A stretch of DNA of 64,000 bases from VRUE01 sp963728045 (GTDB taxonomy: Bacteria; Actinomycetota; Thermoleophilia; Solirubrobacterales; 70-9). Shown here in pieces: positions 24,322 to 32,315 of the stretch. Below the pieces are notes generated by a model. It saw only the letters and a list, made by a program, of their open reading frames with translations. It was not told the origin of the DNA and did not search any database. The stretch is taken from the NCBI GenBank assembly GCA_963728045.1, contig CAVSIE010000002.1:62001-126000 (forward strand), read 5' to 3'. Numbering within the stretch: the stretch's first letter is position 1; every line of letters starts with the position of its first letter. Made by a program: the position numbers and the translations under genes.

Positions 24322-24493
24322 TTATGTCTGGGGTGGGCCCAGCTGTGCGACTGGCCGGCCCCAACGGGTAACCAGCGTCTCTTTGCCGGGCCTCGGCGCG
24401 ACGGACGTATTGCGCAAGCTTGGCATGGAACTCGTCCATGCCAACGGTCTGCTCGAGATCGGTGAAATGATCGCGCTCAGGAAAGTTCACCAT
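24322..24493 (-). pseudogene. Phd/YefM-type antitoxin, frameshifted
   Basis: From ATG 24493 the frame reads MVNFPERDHFTDLEQTVGMD-EFHAKLAQYVRRAEA, which fits the DNA-binding, substrate-contact start of Phd/YefM antitoxins. Behind the Ala codon a run of three G (24388-24390, plus strand) moves the frame; removing one base continues as GKETLVTRWGRPVAQLGPPQ and a TAA at 24322-24324, the normal family ending (ITRRGRPVARL type). The complete product would be about 57 residues. No toxin gene (PIN, RelE or Doc) is adjacent. It may be a decayed remnant or a sequencing error in a G-run. Confidence 0.55.
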
Positions 24494-24521
24494 GGCCGCA
24501 CCGGGAGGCGTGGAAGAAGAA

Positions 24522-24594
24522 ATGGAGCTGGGGGGATTCGAACCCCCGACCTCTGCCGTGCCACGGCAGCGCTCTGCCAGCTGAGCTACAGCCC
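24522..24594 (-). tRNA. tRNA-Ala (anticodon GGC)
   Basis: The 73-nt sequence folds as a full cloverleaf: acceptor GGGGCTG pairing with CAGCTCC, D arm GCTC-AGCTGGCA-GAGC, anticodon stem CTGCC/GGCAG with loop GTGGCAC (anticodon GGC, reading GCC), and T arm with GGTTCGAATCC. The discriminator is A and CCA is not encoded. The gene directly follows the PD-(D/E)XK endonuclease frame on the same strand. Confidence 0.97.
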
Positions 24595-25000
24595 CAAGGC
24601 GATACGTCTCGGCGAAGTGTAGTGCTGCGCGCTGCCCGTTTCTCGCCGGAGCCAACCGAAGCTGAAGGCTCCATTGACCGGCCACGAGGTCGACTGGAAT
24701 GAGGAAACACTCATCGAGTTCTCCGCAATAGACGCCGACTGCATCAATCTCAGCCGCGGAGTAGCTGCGTCGGATATATCCGTTAGAACCTCGTCGACTG
24801 CGGGTCAAATTGATCACAATCACGTTCTCACTCTTGCGGCCCCACTTGCACTGAACCCTTAGCAAGCGATCACCGATGCCTAGCGCCAAGTCGTACGGCT
24901 CGTGCTCCGTCAGCGGCTTTAGAACCGAGAGGCCGAGACGAGCCGCCTCCGTCGCGATCGCCAGCTCGGCGACGTTGCCCTTGTGGTCGGGGTTGTCCAC
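24522..25000 (-). CDS. PD-(D/E)XK endonuclease domain protein running into tRNA-Ala
   Basis: From GTG 25000 the protein reads VDNPDHKGNVAELAIATEAA and goes on with a Glu-rich helix, PYDLAL and LLRVQCKWG, giving the E...D...QxK arrangement of the group I intron-associated PD-(D/E)XK family (PDDEXK_5). A second conserved part, YSAAEIDAVGVYCGELDECF and QLRLAPARNGQR, follows. There is no stop before the tRNA: the frame goes through it as GAVAQLAERCRGTAEVGG, the hallmark peptide of a translated tRNA, and stays open to 24029. The given 5' limit is the tRNA 3' end; the true C-terminus is unclear. Homing or DNA-repair function is only inferred. A GTG at 25030 is an alternative start. Confidence 0.6.
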
Positions 25001-25031
25001 AAGCTCCGACGCTCGCAGACGAAATGTCACG

Positions 25032-25082
25032 GATCAAGACGTGAATGAGTAGATAGCGCAACGAAACCGTGACGTCTTGATC
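25032..25082. repeat. inverted repeat upstream of the endonuclease gene
   Basis: Perfect 11-bp arms GATCAAGACGT (25032-25042) and ACGTCTTGATC (25072-25082) flank 29 bp; outside them GTCACG and TGAC extend the similarity. It sits just upstream of the endonuclease start and could be an operator, an end of a mobile segment or a terminator for the DivIVA-like gene. Confidence 0.6.
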
Positions 25083-25109
25083 TGACCTCTCAGCGGATCA
25101 GCGCTGGAA

Positions 25110-25838
25110 CTAAGCGGCGCGCTGCTCGGGGCCCTGCTCCTCGTCGATGTCGAGGATCAGGTTGTCGTCCGCCGTGCGGCGGACCTGGAACTCGAGCGGC
25201 GAGCGCTCTTCCAGCTCGCGCAGCAGCTCGACCGGCTCGTTGAGGCGCATCGAGAGCGTCGCCCGGCCCTCGGAGAAGCGCTCGACCGAGATCTCCGACG
25301 CGCCCAGTTGTCCGATCGCGTCCTCGAAGCCGACGAGCTGGGAGAAGTCACCGAGCGGCCCGATCTCGACTTTGACCGGTCCCTCGAACAAGTCCGTCTC
25401 ACCGGCATCGCCCGCGGCCGCCACCTGCGACGCGCCGGCCTCGACATCGGCCAGCTCCTGCGCCCGGCGGCTCACCTCGACTGCGTCGTGGAGAGCCTTC
25501 ATCCGGATTCGCGTCGCCTGACCGCGCGCCTGGGCGTGGATCTCATCAAGCCGCGCTGAGACCGACTCGAGCGAGACGATGCTGCGGTCGTGGCGCTCGT
25601 TCGCCTCGCGTAGGCGCGCGGTGAGGCTGCGGATCTCCCGCTCCCGCTCAATCACCATCTCGGCGAGTGAGCTCACGTCCCGCTCCAAATCGGCGGCCGA
25701 CTCGGATGCCTCGCGCCAACGCCCCAAGGCGTTCTCCGCGTCGCGCTCCAGCGACAAGGCTCGTGCGTCCCGCGCCTCGATCGCCACATCCACTTCGTCG
25801 CGGCGATAGCCGAGGAACGCCCTCTTGAAGCTACCCAT
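25110..25838 (-). CDS. DivIVA-like coiled-coil protein
   Basis: The first 20 residues, MGSFKRAFLGYRRDEVDVAI, match the DivIVA N-terminal lipid-binding motif (F...GY...EVD). Residues 20-125 are a continuous heptad-type coiled coil rich in Glu and Arg. The C-terminal 100 residues form a separate alpha/beta part (VKVEIGPLGDFSQLVGFEDAI, then LDIDEEQG) that I do not recognise. Such proteins mark curved membrane at poles or septa in actinomycetes. It overlaps rsfS by 8 bp and is the last gene of the proB?-proA-nadD-rsfS direction of transcription. Confidence 0.75.
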   Translation of the reverse strand: MGSFKRAFLGYRRDEVDVAIEARDARALSLERDAENALGRWREASESAADLERDVSSLAEMVIEREREIRSLTARLREANERHDRSIVSLESVSARLDEIHAQARGQATRIRMKALHDAVEVSRRAQELADVEAGASQVAAAGDAGETDLFEGPVKVEIGPLGDFSQLVGFEDAIGQLGASEISVERFSEGRATLSMRLNEPVELLRELEERSPLEFQVRRTADDNLILDIDEEQGPEQRAA

Positions 25839-26223
25839 GAAGCGGGACCGTAGAGGCCCCTTCGGACGGCAACTCGAGGCGCGGCGCCTCGCGCCAGAGC
25901 TCCTCCAGTCCGTAGCGCTCGCGCACCTCGGCGGTGAAGACGTGCAGCACGCAGTCGAGGTAATCGAGCACGATCCAGCCGGTAGCCGCCTCCAGCTCGG
26001 CGCCGCGGGGCAGCAGCTCGTCCTCCCCCTTCAGCCGCAGCCTCACCTCATCGGCGATCGCCCGTGCCTGGCGCTCGTTGCGCCCGGTGCAGATCACCAG
26101 GAAGTCGGTGTAGGAGACGAGCTTGCGCATGTCGAGGACGACGATCTCGGCGGCGCCTTTGGCGTCGCCGATCGCCGCCAGGCGCAGCGACAGGCACTCG
26201 CTCTTGCCCTCCCCCGCACTCAT
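25831..26223 (-). CDS. rsfS: ribosomal silencing factor RsfS
   Basis: RsfS binds L14 on the 50S subunit and blocks subunit joining during starvation. The 130-residue protein has the conserved IVVLDMRKLVSYTDFLVICTG strand-helix and the ATGWIVLDYLDCVLHVF region followed by YGLEELWREA. Its start overlaps the nadD stop by 4 bp, the classic nadD-rsfS pairing. Confidence 0.95.
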   Translation of the reverse strand: MSAGEGKSECLSLRLAAIGDAKGAAEIVVLDMRKLVSYTDFLVICTGRNERQARAIADEVRLRLKGEDELLPRGAELEAATGWIVLDYLDCVLHVFTAEVRERYGLEELWREAPRLELPSEGASTVPLHG

Positions 26224-26834
26224 CCGTAGATCCCCTTCTCCTCGATGAACCGCGCCACCGCCTCGGGAACCAGGTAGCGCAACGGGCGGCCCTGGGCCGC
26301 CCGCTCACGCACGGCCGAGGAGGAGACGCCGAACTGCGGCATCTCCAGCATCGTCGCCCGCTCCTCCGCGCCGAGGCTGCGCAGAACCGCCGCCACGTCG
26401 GCGTCGGACACGCCCGCCCGCCGGGCGACGGCGATCCGCGCCAGCTCGGTCACCCGGCGCGGCTCCCGCCAGCTCTCCAGGCCGACGGCGGCGTCCGCCC
26501 CCATCACGAAGACCAGCTCCGCATCGCCTCTCTCGTTCGCAAGCAGCTCCAAAGTCTCATATGTATAGGACGGCCCCTCGCGCTCGACCTCAAGGGAGGA
26601 GACGGCGAAGCGCGAGTCCTCGGCCGCCGCGAGGCGGGTCATCGCCAGGCGCAGCTCGCGGCCGGGGTCGTCGAGGATCCGCTTGTGGGGCGCCTCCCCG
26701 GTTGGCATCAGCAGCACCTCGTCGAGGCCGAGCTGCCAGAGCGCCTCCTGCGCCAGCGCCAGGTGCCCGAGGTGCGGCGGGTTGAACGCCGAGCCGAGGA
26801 CGCCGATCGCCCCGGCGCCGGTGGGGCTACTCAC
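26220..26834 (-). CDS. nadD: nicotinate-nucleotide adenylyltransferase
   Basis: NadD makes NaAD from nicotinate mononucleotide and ATP in NAD biosynthesis. The 204-residue enzyme shows the nucleotidyltransferase motif GSAFNPPHLGHLALAQE (H-x-G-H), MPTGEAPHKR for substrate binding, and the C-terminal VSSSAVRERAAQGRPLRYLVP, the usual SST-x-I-R pattern. It overlaps proA by 8 bp and rsfS by 4 bp. Confidence 0.95.
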   Translation of the reverse strand: MSSPTGAGAIGVLGSAFNPPHLGHLALAQEALWQLGLDEVLLMPTGEAPHKRILDDPGRELRLAMTRLAAAEDSRFAVSSLEVEREGPSYTYETLELLANERGDAELVFVMGADAAVGLESWREPRRVTELARIAVARRAGVSDADVAAVLRSLGAEERATMLEMPQFGVSSSAVRERAAQGRPLRYLVPEAVARFIEEKGIYG

Positions 26835-28095
26835 GCAGCTGGCCGTCGCCGCGCACGACGTACTTGTAGGTGGTCAGCTCGCGCATCCCGATCGGGCCGC
26901 GAGCGTGCAGCTTCTGGGTCGCGTTGCCGATCTCGGCCCCGAGCCCGTACTCGAAGCCGTCGGTGAAGCGGGTGGAGGCGTTGGTGTAGACGGCGGCGGC
27001 GTCGACCCCGGCGGCAAAGGCCTCCGACGCCCCCTCCGAGGAGGTGACGATCGCCTCCGAGTGGCTGGTGCCGTGACCGTTGATGTGGTCGATCGCCTCC
27101 TCCAGCGAGTCGACTACGCCCACGACCATCTTCAGGCCCAGGTACTCGGTGCCCCAGTCGGCATCGGTCGCGGCGCCGACCTCGACCTCGCCGGCCAGCT
27201 CCCGGGTCCGCTCGTCGCCGAGCAGCTCGACGCCCGCCCCATGCAGCTCCGCGAGCGCGCCGGGCAGGAAGCGCTCCGCCACCGCGGCGTGGACGAGGAG
27301 CGTCTCCGCCGCGTTGCACATCCCCGGTCGCTGCACCTTGGCGTTGTAGGCGATCCGCTGCGCCATCTCCAGGTCGGCGTCGGCGTGGACGTAGACGTGG
27401 CAGTTGCCCGCCGCCGCGTACATCATCGGCACCGTGGCGACGCCTTTCAGCGCCGCCTTCAGCCCCTCGCCGCCGCGGGGGATCAGCAGGTCGACGTTCT
27501 CGTCCTGAGTCGCCAGCTCGGCCAGGTCGTCGCGCCCTCCCGTGACCGCGAGCAGCAGCACCGCGTCCTGCGGCAGGCCGGCCTCCTCGAGCGCCTCGCG
27601 GACGATGGCCGCCAGCGCGCCGTTGGAGCGCTCCGCATAGCTGGAGCCGCGCAGGACGATCGCGTTGCCGCTCTTGATCGTCAGCGCCGCGCAGTCGATC
27701 GTCACGTTGGGACGCGCCTCGTAGACCACCGCGACGACTCCGAGCGGGACCCGCACCTTGCGCAGGTCGAGCCCGCTGGCGAGCGTGCGGTGCTCGAGCT
27801 CCTCGCCGACCGGGTCGTCGAGCGCGACGATCTGCCGCACGCCGTCGGCCATCGCCTGGACCCGCTGCTCGTTCAGCGTCAGCCGGTCGCGCAGGGCCGG
27901 TGTCAGGTCGGCGGCGCGCTCGTCGGCGAGATCAGCGGCGTTCGCCTCGAGGATCGCAGCGGATCGCTCCTCCAACAGGCGCGCCGTTGCCTCAAGGGCC
28001 GCGTTCTTCGCGTCTGTCGAAGCGCTGGCGAGCACTCTTGACGCCCGCTTAGCGGAAGCACAAGTCTCGCCCACGGTTGCCGTCGTCACTGCCAT
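26827..28095 (-). CDS. proA: gamma-glutamyl phosphate reductase
   Basis: ProA reduces gamma-glutamyl phosphate to the semialdehyde in proline synthesis. The 422-residue protein is complete: EARPNVTIDCAALTIKSGNA, the catalytic cysteine in RPGMCNAAETLLVH, and the C-terminal ARGPIGMRELTTYKYVVRGDG. It lies 22 bp behind the end of proB, the preceding step in the pathway, on the same strand. Confidence 0.96.
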   Translation of the reverse strand: MAVTTATVGETCASAKRASRVLASASTDAKNAALEATARLLEERSAAILEANAADLADERAADLTPALRDRLTLNEQRVQAMADGVRQIVALDDPVGEELEHRTLASGLDLRKVRVPLGVVAVVYEARPNVTIDCAALTIKSGNAIVLRGSSYAERSNGALAAIVREALEEAGLPQDAVLLLAVTGGRDDLAELATQDENVDLLIPRGGEGLKAALKGVATVPMMYAAAGNCHVYVHADADLEMAQRIAYNAKVQRPGMCNAAETLLVHAAVAERFLPGALAELHGAGVELLGDERTRELAGEVEVGAATDADWGTEYLGLKMVVGVVDSLEEAIDHINGHGTSHSEAIVTSSEGASEAFAAGVDAAAVYTNASTRFTDGFEYGLGAEIGNATQKLHARGPIGMRELTTYKYVVRGDGQLRE

Positions 28096-28117
28096 GACCG
28101 CTAAGGGTAGCTAGCGC

Positions 28118-29208
28118 CTAGACGAGGACGAACCGGTCGCGGTGGATCACCTCGTCGGCGGCGTGCGGCAGCAGCTCGCGCACTTCGGGGCTCTTCAGCC
28201 CGAGCACGCGAGACAACTCCGCGGAGGAGTAGTCGACTATCCCCTTGCCGACCGCGTCTCCGTCGCAGACGATCTCGACCGCGTCGCCCGCGTCGAACTC
28301 TCCGTCGACGCCGACTGATCCCGACCGGCAGCAGGCTGGAGCCGCTCTCGCGCAGGACGCGGGCCGCTCCCGGCGTCGACGGCCAGCCGGCCGTGAGCCG
28401 GCTTCGCGTACTTGAGCCAGAGCTTGAAGCTGGGGGCCTTGCCAGCCTGGGAGGCGAAGCGGGTCCCGACGCGCTCGCCGGCTGCCGCCGCGGCCAGCGT
28501 TCCGGCGACGGTGCCGTTGCAGATCGTCGCCGGGATGCCGGCCTCGCTTGCCATCTCGGCGGCGGCCACCTTGCTGCGCATCCCACCCGAGCCGAAGGCC
28601 GAGGTGCGGTCGCCGATCTCCATCCCTTCCAGGGCGGCGAAGTCCTCGACCTCGGCGATCAGCGCCGCCTCGGGATCGGTGCGCGGGTCGGCCTCATAGA
28701 GGCCGTCGACGTCGGAGAGCAGCACAAGCAGGCGCGCGTCGAGCAGGATCGCCACCTGGGCGGCGAGGAAGTCGTTGTCGCCGAAGGTGATCTCGTCGGT
28801 CGCGGTGGTGTCGTTCTCGTTGACGACCGGCACCACCCCCCACTCGATCAGCCGCCGCAGCGTCTGGCGCGCGTTGAGGTAGTTGGTGCGGGCGGCTATG
28901 TCGGCGGCAGTGAGCAGCACCTGCGCGGCGCGGGCGCCCTGCGCGGCGAGCCGGTCCTCGTAGGCGCGGAAGAGATCGCCCTGGCCGACCGCCGAGGCCG
29001 CCTGCAACTCGTCCATCCCCCGCGGGCGCACACCCATCTCCATCAGCCGCATTCCCCGCGCGATCGCCCCCGAGGTGACCATCACCACCCGCTCGCCACC
29101 CTGCTCCAGCGCGCTCACCTGGGCGCAGACCGAGTCGAGCACATCGGCGCGCAGCTCGCCGTCGTCGGCGGCGACGATCGAGGAACCGAGCTTGACGACG
29201 AGGGTCAT
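28118..29208 (-). pseudogene. proB: glutamate 5-kinase, PUA domain disrupted by two frameshifts
   Basis: ProB phosphorylates glutamate, the first step of proline synthesis. The kinase domain (from VVKLGSSIV through GTRFASQAGKAPSFKLWLKYA) is intact in one frame. The C-terminal PUA domain continues in a second frame (AARVLRESGSSLLPVGI) after an extra base in a CCC run at 28369-28371, and then in a third frame (GVDGEFDAGDAVEIV through DRFVLV, stop 28118-28120) after another extra base near 28316. As it stands the first frame ends at 28237 after about 40 unrelated residues. The two sites sit at the inner edges of a perfect 12-bp inverted repeat (28302-28313 and 28371-28382). The kinase domain may still work, since PUA-less glutamate kinases occur; sequencing error is also possible. 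Confidence 0.85.
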
Positions 29209-29282
29209 GGTCAGGCAAGTGTATGAAGGCCCCGGCGCGCAACCGGCTTGTGCGGCCGGGGACTTTGCGCGATGCTGCCGCG

Positions 29283-30191
29283 ATGGCCGAGCTGAGGACG
29301 GTGCGGGTGGCCGCGGTGCAGGCGACTCCGGCGATCCTCGACGCCCAGGCGTCGATCGAGAAGGCGGTTGGGCTGATCGAAGACGCCGCCGGAGACGGCG
29401 CCGAGCTGGTCGTCTTGCCGGAGGCGTTCGTCCCCCTCTACCCCTCCCAGTCCTGGGCCGCCCCGGCGGCGAGCTTCTCCGGCTTCGACGAGCTCTGGGA
29501 GCGCCTCTGGGAGAACTCCGTCGACGTCCCCGGCCCGCTCACCGACGAGCTGGTGGCGGCCTGCGAGCGGACCGGCGCGCACTGCGCGATCGGCGTCAAC
29601 GAGCGCGAGTCCGAGCGGCCTGGCTCGCTCTACAACACGCTCGTCCTGATCGGGCCGGAGGGGATCGCCTGGAAGCACCGCAAGCTGATGCCGACCCACC
29701 ACGAGCGGCTCTTCCACGGGATCGGCGACGGCGACGACCTGGTCGCGGCGCAGACCCCGCTGGGCACGATCGGCGGACTGATCTGCTGGGAGAACAGGAT
29801 GCCCCTGGCTCGCTACGCGATGTACCGGTCCGGGCCGCAGATCTGGGTGGCGCCAACCGCCGACGACTCCGACGGCTGGCTCGCCAGCATGCGGCACGTC
29901 GCGATCGAGTCGGGCGCCTTCGTCGTCTCGGCGCCGCAGTTCATCCCGCGGGCGGCCTTCCCCGAGGACTTCCCGGTCGAGCTGCCCGAGCGGGAGACGT
30001 TCGGCCGGGGAGGCGCCGCGATCGTCGAGCCCACCTGGGGCGAGGTGATCGCCGGGCCCCTCTACGGCGAGGAGGGAATGGTGATCGCCGATTGCGACCT
30101 GCGTACCGGCCTCAGCGCCAAGCGCTGGTTCGACTCGGTCGGCCACTACAGCCGCGCCGACGTGCTGCTCAAAGAGGCCCTACGGGAATAG
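29283..30191 (+). CDS. nitrilase-superfamily carbon-nitrogen hydrolase
   Basis: The 302-residue protein (ATG 29283, MAELRTVRVAAVQATPAI) has the nitrilase Glu-Lys-Cys triad: Glu in LVVLPEAFVP, Lys in HRKLMPTHHER, Cys in GGLICWENRMPLARY. The HRKLMPTHHERLFHG and CWEN patterns fit the nitrilase/cyanide-hydratase branch rather than the amidase or carbamoylase branches, so a nitrile is the likely substrate. It is divergent from proB and converges with obgE, overlapping it by 12 bp. Confidence 0.88.
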   Translation: MAELRTVRVAAVQATPAILDAQASIEKAVGLIEDAAGDGAELVVLPEAFVPLYPSQSWAAPAASFSGFDELWERLWENSVDVPGPLTDELVAACERTGAHCAIGVNERESERPGSLYNTLVLIGPEGIAWKHRKLMPTHHERLFHGIGDGDDLVAAQTPLGTIGGLICWENRMPLARYAMYRSGPQIWVAPTADDSDGWLASMRHVAIESGAFVVSAPQFIPRAAFPEDFPVELPERETFGRGGAAIVEPTWGEVIAGPLYGEEGMVIADCDLRTGLSAKRWFDSVGHYSRADVLLKEALRE

Positions 30192-31499
30192 CTCGAACTC
30201 GTGCTCGCCGATGCGGACGTCGTCGCCGGGCTCGAAGCCGGCGGCGCGCAGCGCGGCGACGACGCCGATCTCGGTAAGCCGCTGCTCGAGGTAGGCGAGC
30301 GCTTCCTCGTTGGCGAGATCGTGGCGCTCGACCAGCAGCTCGACGCCGCGACCCAGCACCCGGAAGCCTCCGTCACCCTCGCGCTCGACCGAGTAGCCGC
30401 CCTCGCCCACCGGCCGGTAGACGCGGTGCTCGACCTCGAACTCGGCCGCACCGGCCCCGCTTCTCCCGAACGCCGCGGAGGACCCACGATCCAGGCCGGA
30501 GACCGCGGACTCCTCCGGAAGCTCGGCGAGGATGCGATCCCACAATTCCTCGATGCCCTCGCCGGTAGCGGAGGAGACGGCCAGCACGCCGAGGGCTCGT
30601 CCCGCCAGGCGCTCCTCCCACTCGAGGACCGCCGCCGCAACCTCCTCCGTCGGCAACAGATCGCGCTTTGAGAGCACGACCAGCTCGGGCAGGTGGTCGA
30701 GACCGGCGCCATATGAGCCCAGCTCGCCCCGCACCGCCTCGTAGTTCGCCACGGGCTCGCCCTCGAGCGGGGCCAGGTCGACCAGGTGGACGAGCATCGA
30801 GCAGCGCTCGACGTGGGCGAGGAACTCATGGCCGAGGCCGGCGCCGTCGGCCGCCCCCTCGATCAGGCCGGGGATGTCGGCGACGACGGCCTGGCGATCC
30901 TCGCCGTCGATCGTCCCGAGCACCGGCGAGAGCGTCGTGAACGGGTAGTCGGCTACCTTCGGCGCGGCCCTGGTCAGCCGCCCCAGCAACGAGGACTTGC
31001 CGGCATTGGGCAGCCCGACCAGGCCGACGTCGGCGAGCAGCTTCAGCCGCAGCTCGATCCAGCCCTCCTCGCCCCCGCCGCCTTGCTCGGCGAAGCGGGG
31101 CGCCTGTCGGATCGAGTTGGCGAACCGCTTATTCCCGTGCCCGCCACGACCCCCATGCGCGACCACAGCCCGCTGCCCCGCCTCGACCAAGTCGATCCGG
31201 CTCCCGTCCACGGCTTCCGATTGCGTCCCGGCCGGCACCGCAATCTCCCGATCCTCCCCGCGAGCGCCGTGCCGGTTCGACCCTTCCCCATGCCTGCCCT
31301 TCTCACCACGAAAGTGCTTGCTCCCCCGGAGAGCACCCAGATCACGGCGAGATGCGTCGCAAACGAGCACCACGTCCCCCCCATGCCCGCCATCACCGCC
31401 ATCAGGCCCCCCGCGCGGAACATGCGCCTCCCTGCGAAACGAGATGCATCCGTTCCCGCCAGCACCGCCCTCAACCCAAATCTTGGCTCGATCATCCAT
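30180..31499 (-). CDS. obgE: GTPase ObgE/CgtA
   Basis: Obg is an essential GTPase in 50S assembly and stress control. The 439-residue product has the Gly-rich Obg fold (WVEGGAGGNGCISFRREAHV and GPDGGDGGHGGDV), the G domain with GLPNAGKSSLL and DIPGLIEGA, SKRD-type G4, and a C-terminal OCT domain (VEREGDGGFRVLGRGVELL). It lies downstream of rplU-rpmA, the usual order, but separated from rpmA by about 200 bp that hold a hairpin and a long palindrome. Confidence 0.97.
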   Translation of the reverse strand: MDDRAKIWVEGGAGGNGCISFRREAHVPRGGPDGGDGGHGGDVVLVCDASRRDLGALRGSKHFRGEKGRHGEGSNRHGARGEDREIAVPAGTQSEAVDGSRIDLVEAGQRAVVAHGGRGGHGNKRFANSIRQAPRFAEQGGGGEEGWIELRLKLLADVGLVGLPNAGKSSLLGRLTRAAPKVADYPFTTLSPVLGTIDGEDRQAVVADIPGLIEGAADGAGLGHEFLAHVERCSMLVHLVDLAPLEGEPVANYEAVRGELGSYGAGLDHLPELVVLSKRDLLPTEEVAAAVLEWEERLAGRALGVLAVSSATGEGIEELWDRILAELPEESAVSGLDRGSSAAFGRSGAGAAEFEVEHRVYRPVGEGGYSVEREGDGGFRVLGRGVELLVERHDLANEEALAYLEQRLTEIGVVAALRAAGFEPGDDVRIGEHEFELFP

Positions 31500-31516
31500 C
31501 AGCTTCCCAGCCTAGT

Positions 31517-31551
31517 GTCGACTTTCGTTCGCTATGCGGGTGAAAGTCGAC
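31517..31551. repeat. perfect hairpin upstream of obgE
   Basis: GTCGACTTTC (31517-31526) and its complement GAAAGTCGAC (31542-31551) enclose 15 nt. The hairpin begins 18 bp upstream of the obgE start codon, so it may influence obgE translation or transcription; no T-run follows on either strand. Confidence 0.6.
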
Positions 31552-31567
31552 AATCGGTAGCTGTGAT

Positions 31568-31689
31568 GAGGGGGCGGGGTGCCCCTCCAGCGCAGCGGCG
31601 TCCTGTTTCTCGCCCCACCAAACTTCAGCGGCAGCCACAGACATCTCAGGCGAGAAACCCAGCAAGCAGGAGGGGCACCCCGGCCCCTC
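31568..31689. repeat. long nested palindrome between rpmA and obgE
   Basis: Outer arms GAGGGGGCGGGGTGCCCCTCC (31568-31588) and near-complement (31669-31689) enclose an inner pair GTTTCTCGCC and GGCGAGAAAC with a 34-nt centre. Layout (outer GC arms, inner A/T-containing arms) resembles family C, but the core differs. It occupies most of the gap between rpmA and obgE. Confidence 0.75.
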
Positions 31690-31696
31690 CTTACGC

Positions 31697-31951
31697 CTAG
31701 TCCTCCGAGAGAACGCTGATCGTCCGGCCCTTGCGGGAAGGCCTGAAGTCGACAGTGCCGGCACGCGTCGCGAAGATCGTGTGATCCCGCCCAAGGCCTG
31801 TGCCGTCACCGGGCCAGAACCGCGTGCCGCGCTGGCGCACGATGATCTCGCCACCGCTGACCCGCTCGCCCGCGAACACCTTGACCCCGAGCATGTTGGG
31901 GTTGGATTCGCGTCCATTGCGGCTGGATCCGAGTCCCTTCTTATGAGCCAT
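31697..31951 (-). CDS. rpmA: 50S ribosomal protein L27
   Basis: The 84-residue protein is complete: MAHKKGLGSSRNGRESNPNM, LGVKVFAGERVSGGEIIVRQRG and the DHTIFATRAGTVDF region. L27 reaches the peptidyl transferase centre with its N-terminus. It overlaps the end of rplU by 11 bp; obgE follows after a palindromic spacer. Confidence 0.97.
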   Translation of the reverse strand: MAHKKGLGSSRNGRESNPNMLGVKVFAGERVSGGEIIVRQRGTRFWPGDGTGLGRDHTIFATRAGTVDFRPSRKGRTISVLSED

Positions 31952-32315
31952 CTCCAGCCTCCTTTTTGGCTTTAGCTTTGGCTTTGGCTTTGGCTTTCGC
32001 CGCCCCCATCTTCACCTCGACCACCTCGAGCCTGGTCAGCTCCGAGCGGTGGCCGGCGCGCCGGCGGTAGCCCTTCTTCGGCTTGTACTTGAAGACCTTG
32101 ATCTTCGGCCCACGCAGGTGCTCGGCGACGGTCGCCTCGACCTTCACCTTCTCCAGCTCCTTCGGCTCGGCCACCACCTCTTTGTCGCGGAACATCACGG
32201 CACGCAGGGCGACCTTGTCGCCCTCTTTGGCGCTGAGGCGATCGACGAGCAGCGAGCTGCCCTTCTCGACCTTGTACTGCTTGCCTCCGCTCTCGATGAC
32301 TGCGTACGTGCTCAT
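31941..32315 (-). CDS. rplU: 50S ribosomal protein L21 with Ala-Lys repeat tail
   Basis: The body (residues 1-102) is normal L21: MSTYAVIESGGKQYKVEKG, VMFRDKEVVAEPKELEKV and KVFKYKPKKGYRRRAGHRSE. The C-terminus adds about 20 residues made of AK repeats, KAKAKAKAKAKAKK, encoded by a six-base direct repeat (complement GCTTTG). Such basic tails occur on actinobacterial ribosomal proteins. Its start overlaps the rng stop by 4 bp, so rng, rplU, rpmA are probably cotranscribed. Confidence 0.96.
   Translation of the reverse strand: MSTYAVIESGGKQYKVEKGSSLLVDRLSAKEGDKVALRAVMFRDKEVVAEPKELEKVKVEATVAEHLRGPKIKVFKYKPKKGYRRRAGHRSELTRLEVVEVKMGAAKAKAKAKAKAKKEAGDGS

Noticed and set aside
24029..25030. One 333-codon protein joining endonuclease, tRNA, antitoxin and a membrane protein
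   Set aside because: The parts belong to separate families, and a tRNA lies in the middle; the open frame is likely chance plus a frameshift in the antitoxin.
28302..28382. Inversion of the segment between the 12-bp repeats in proB
   Set aside because: The segment codes for the correct ProB residues in the normal orientation, so it is not inverted; only single-base gains are seen.
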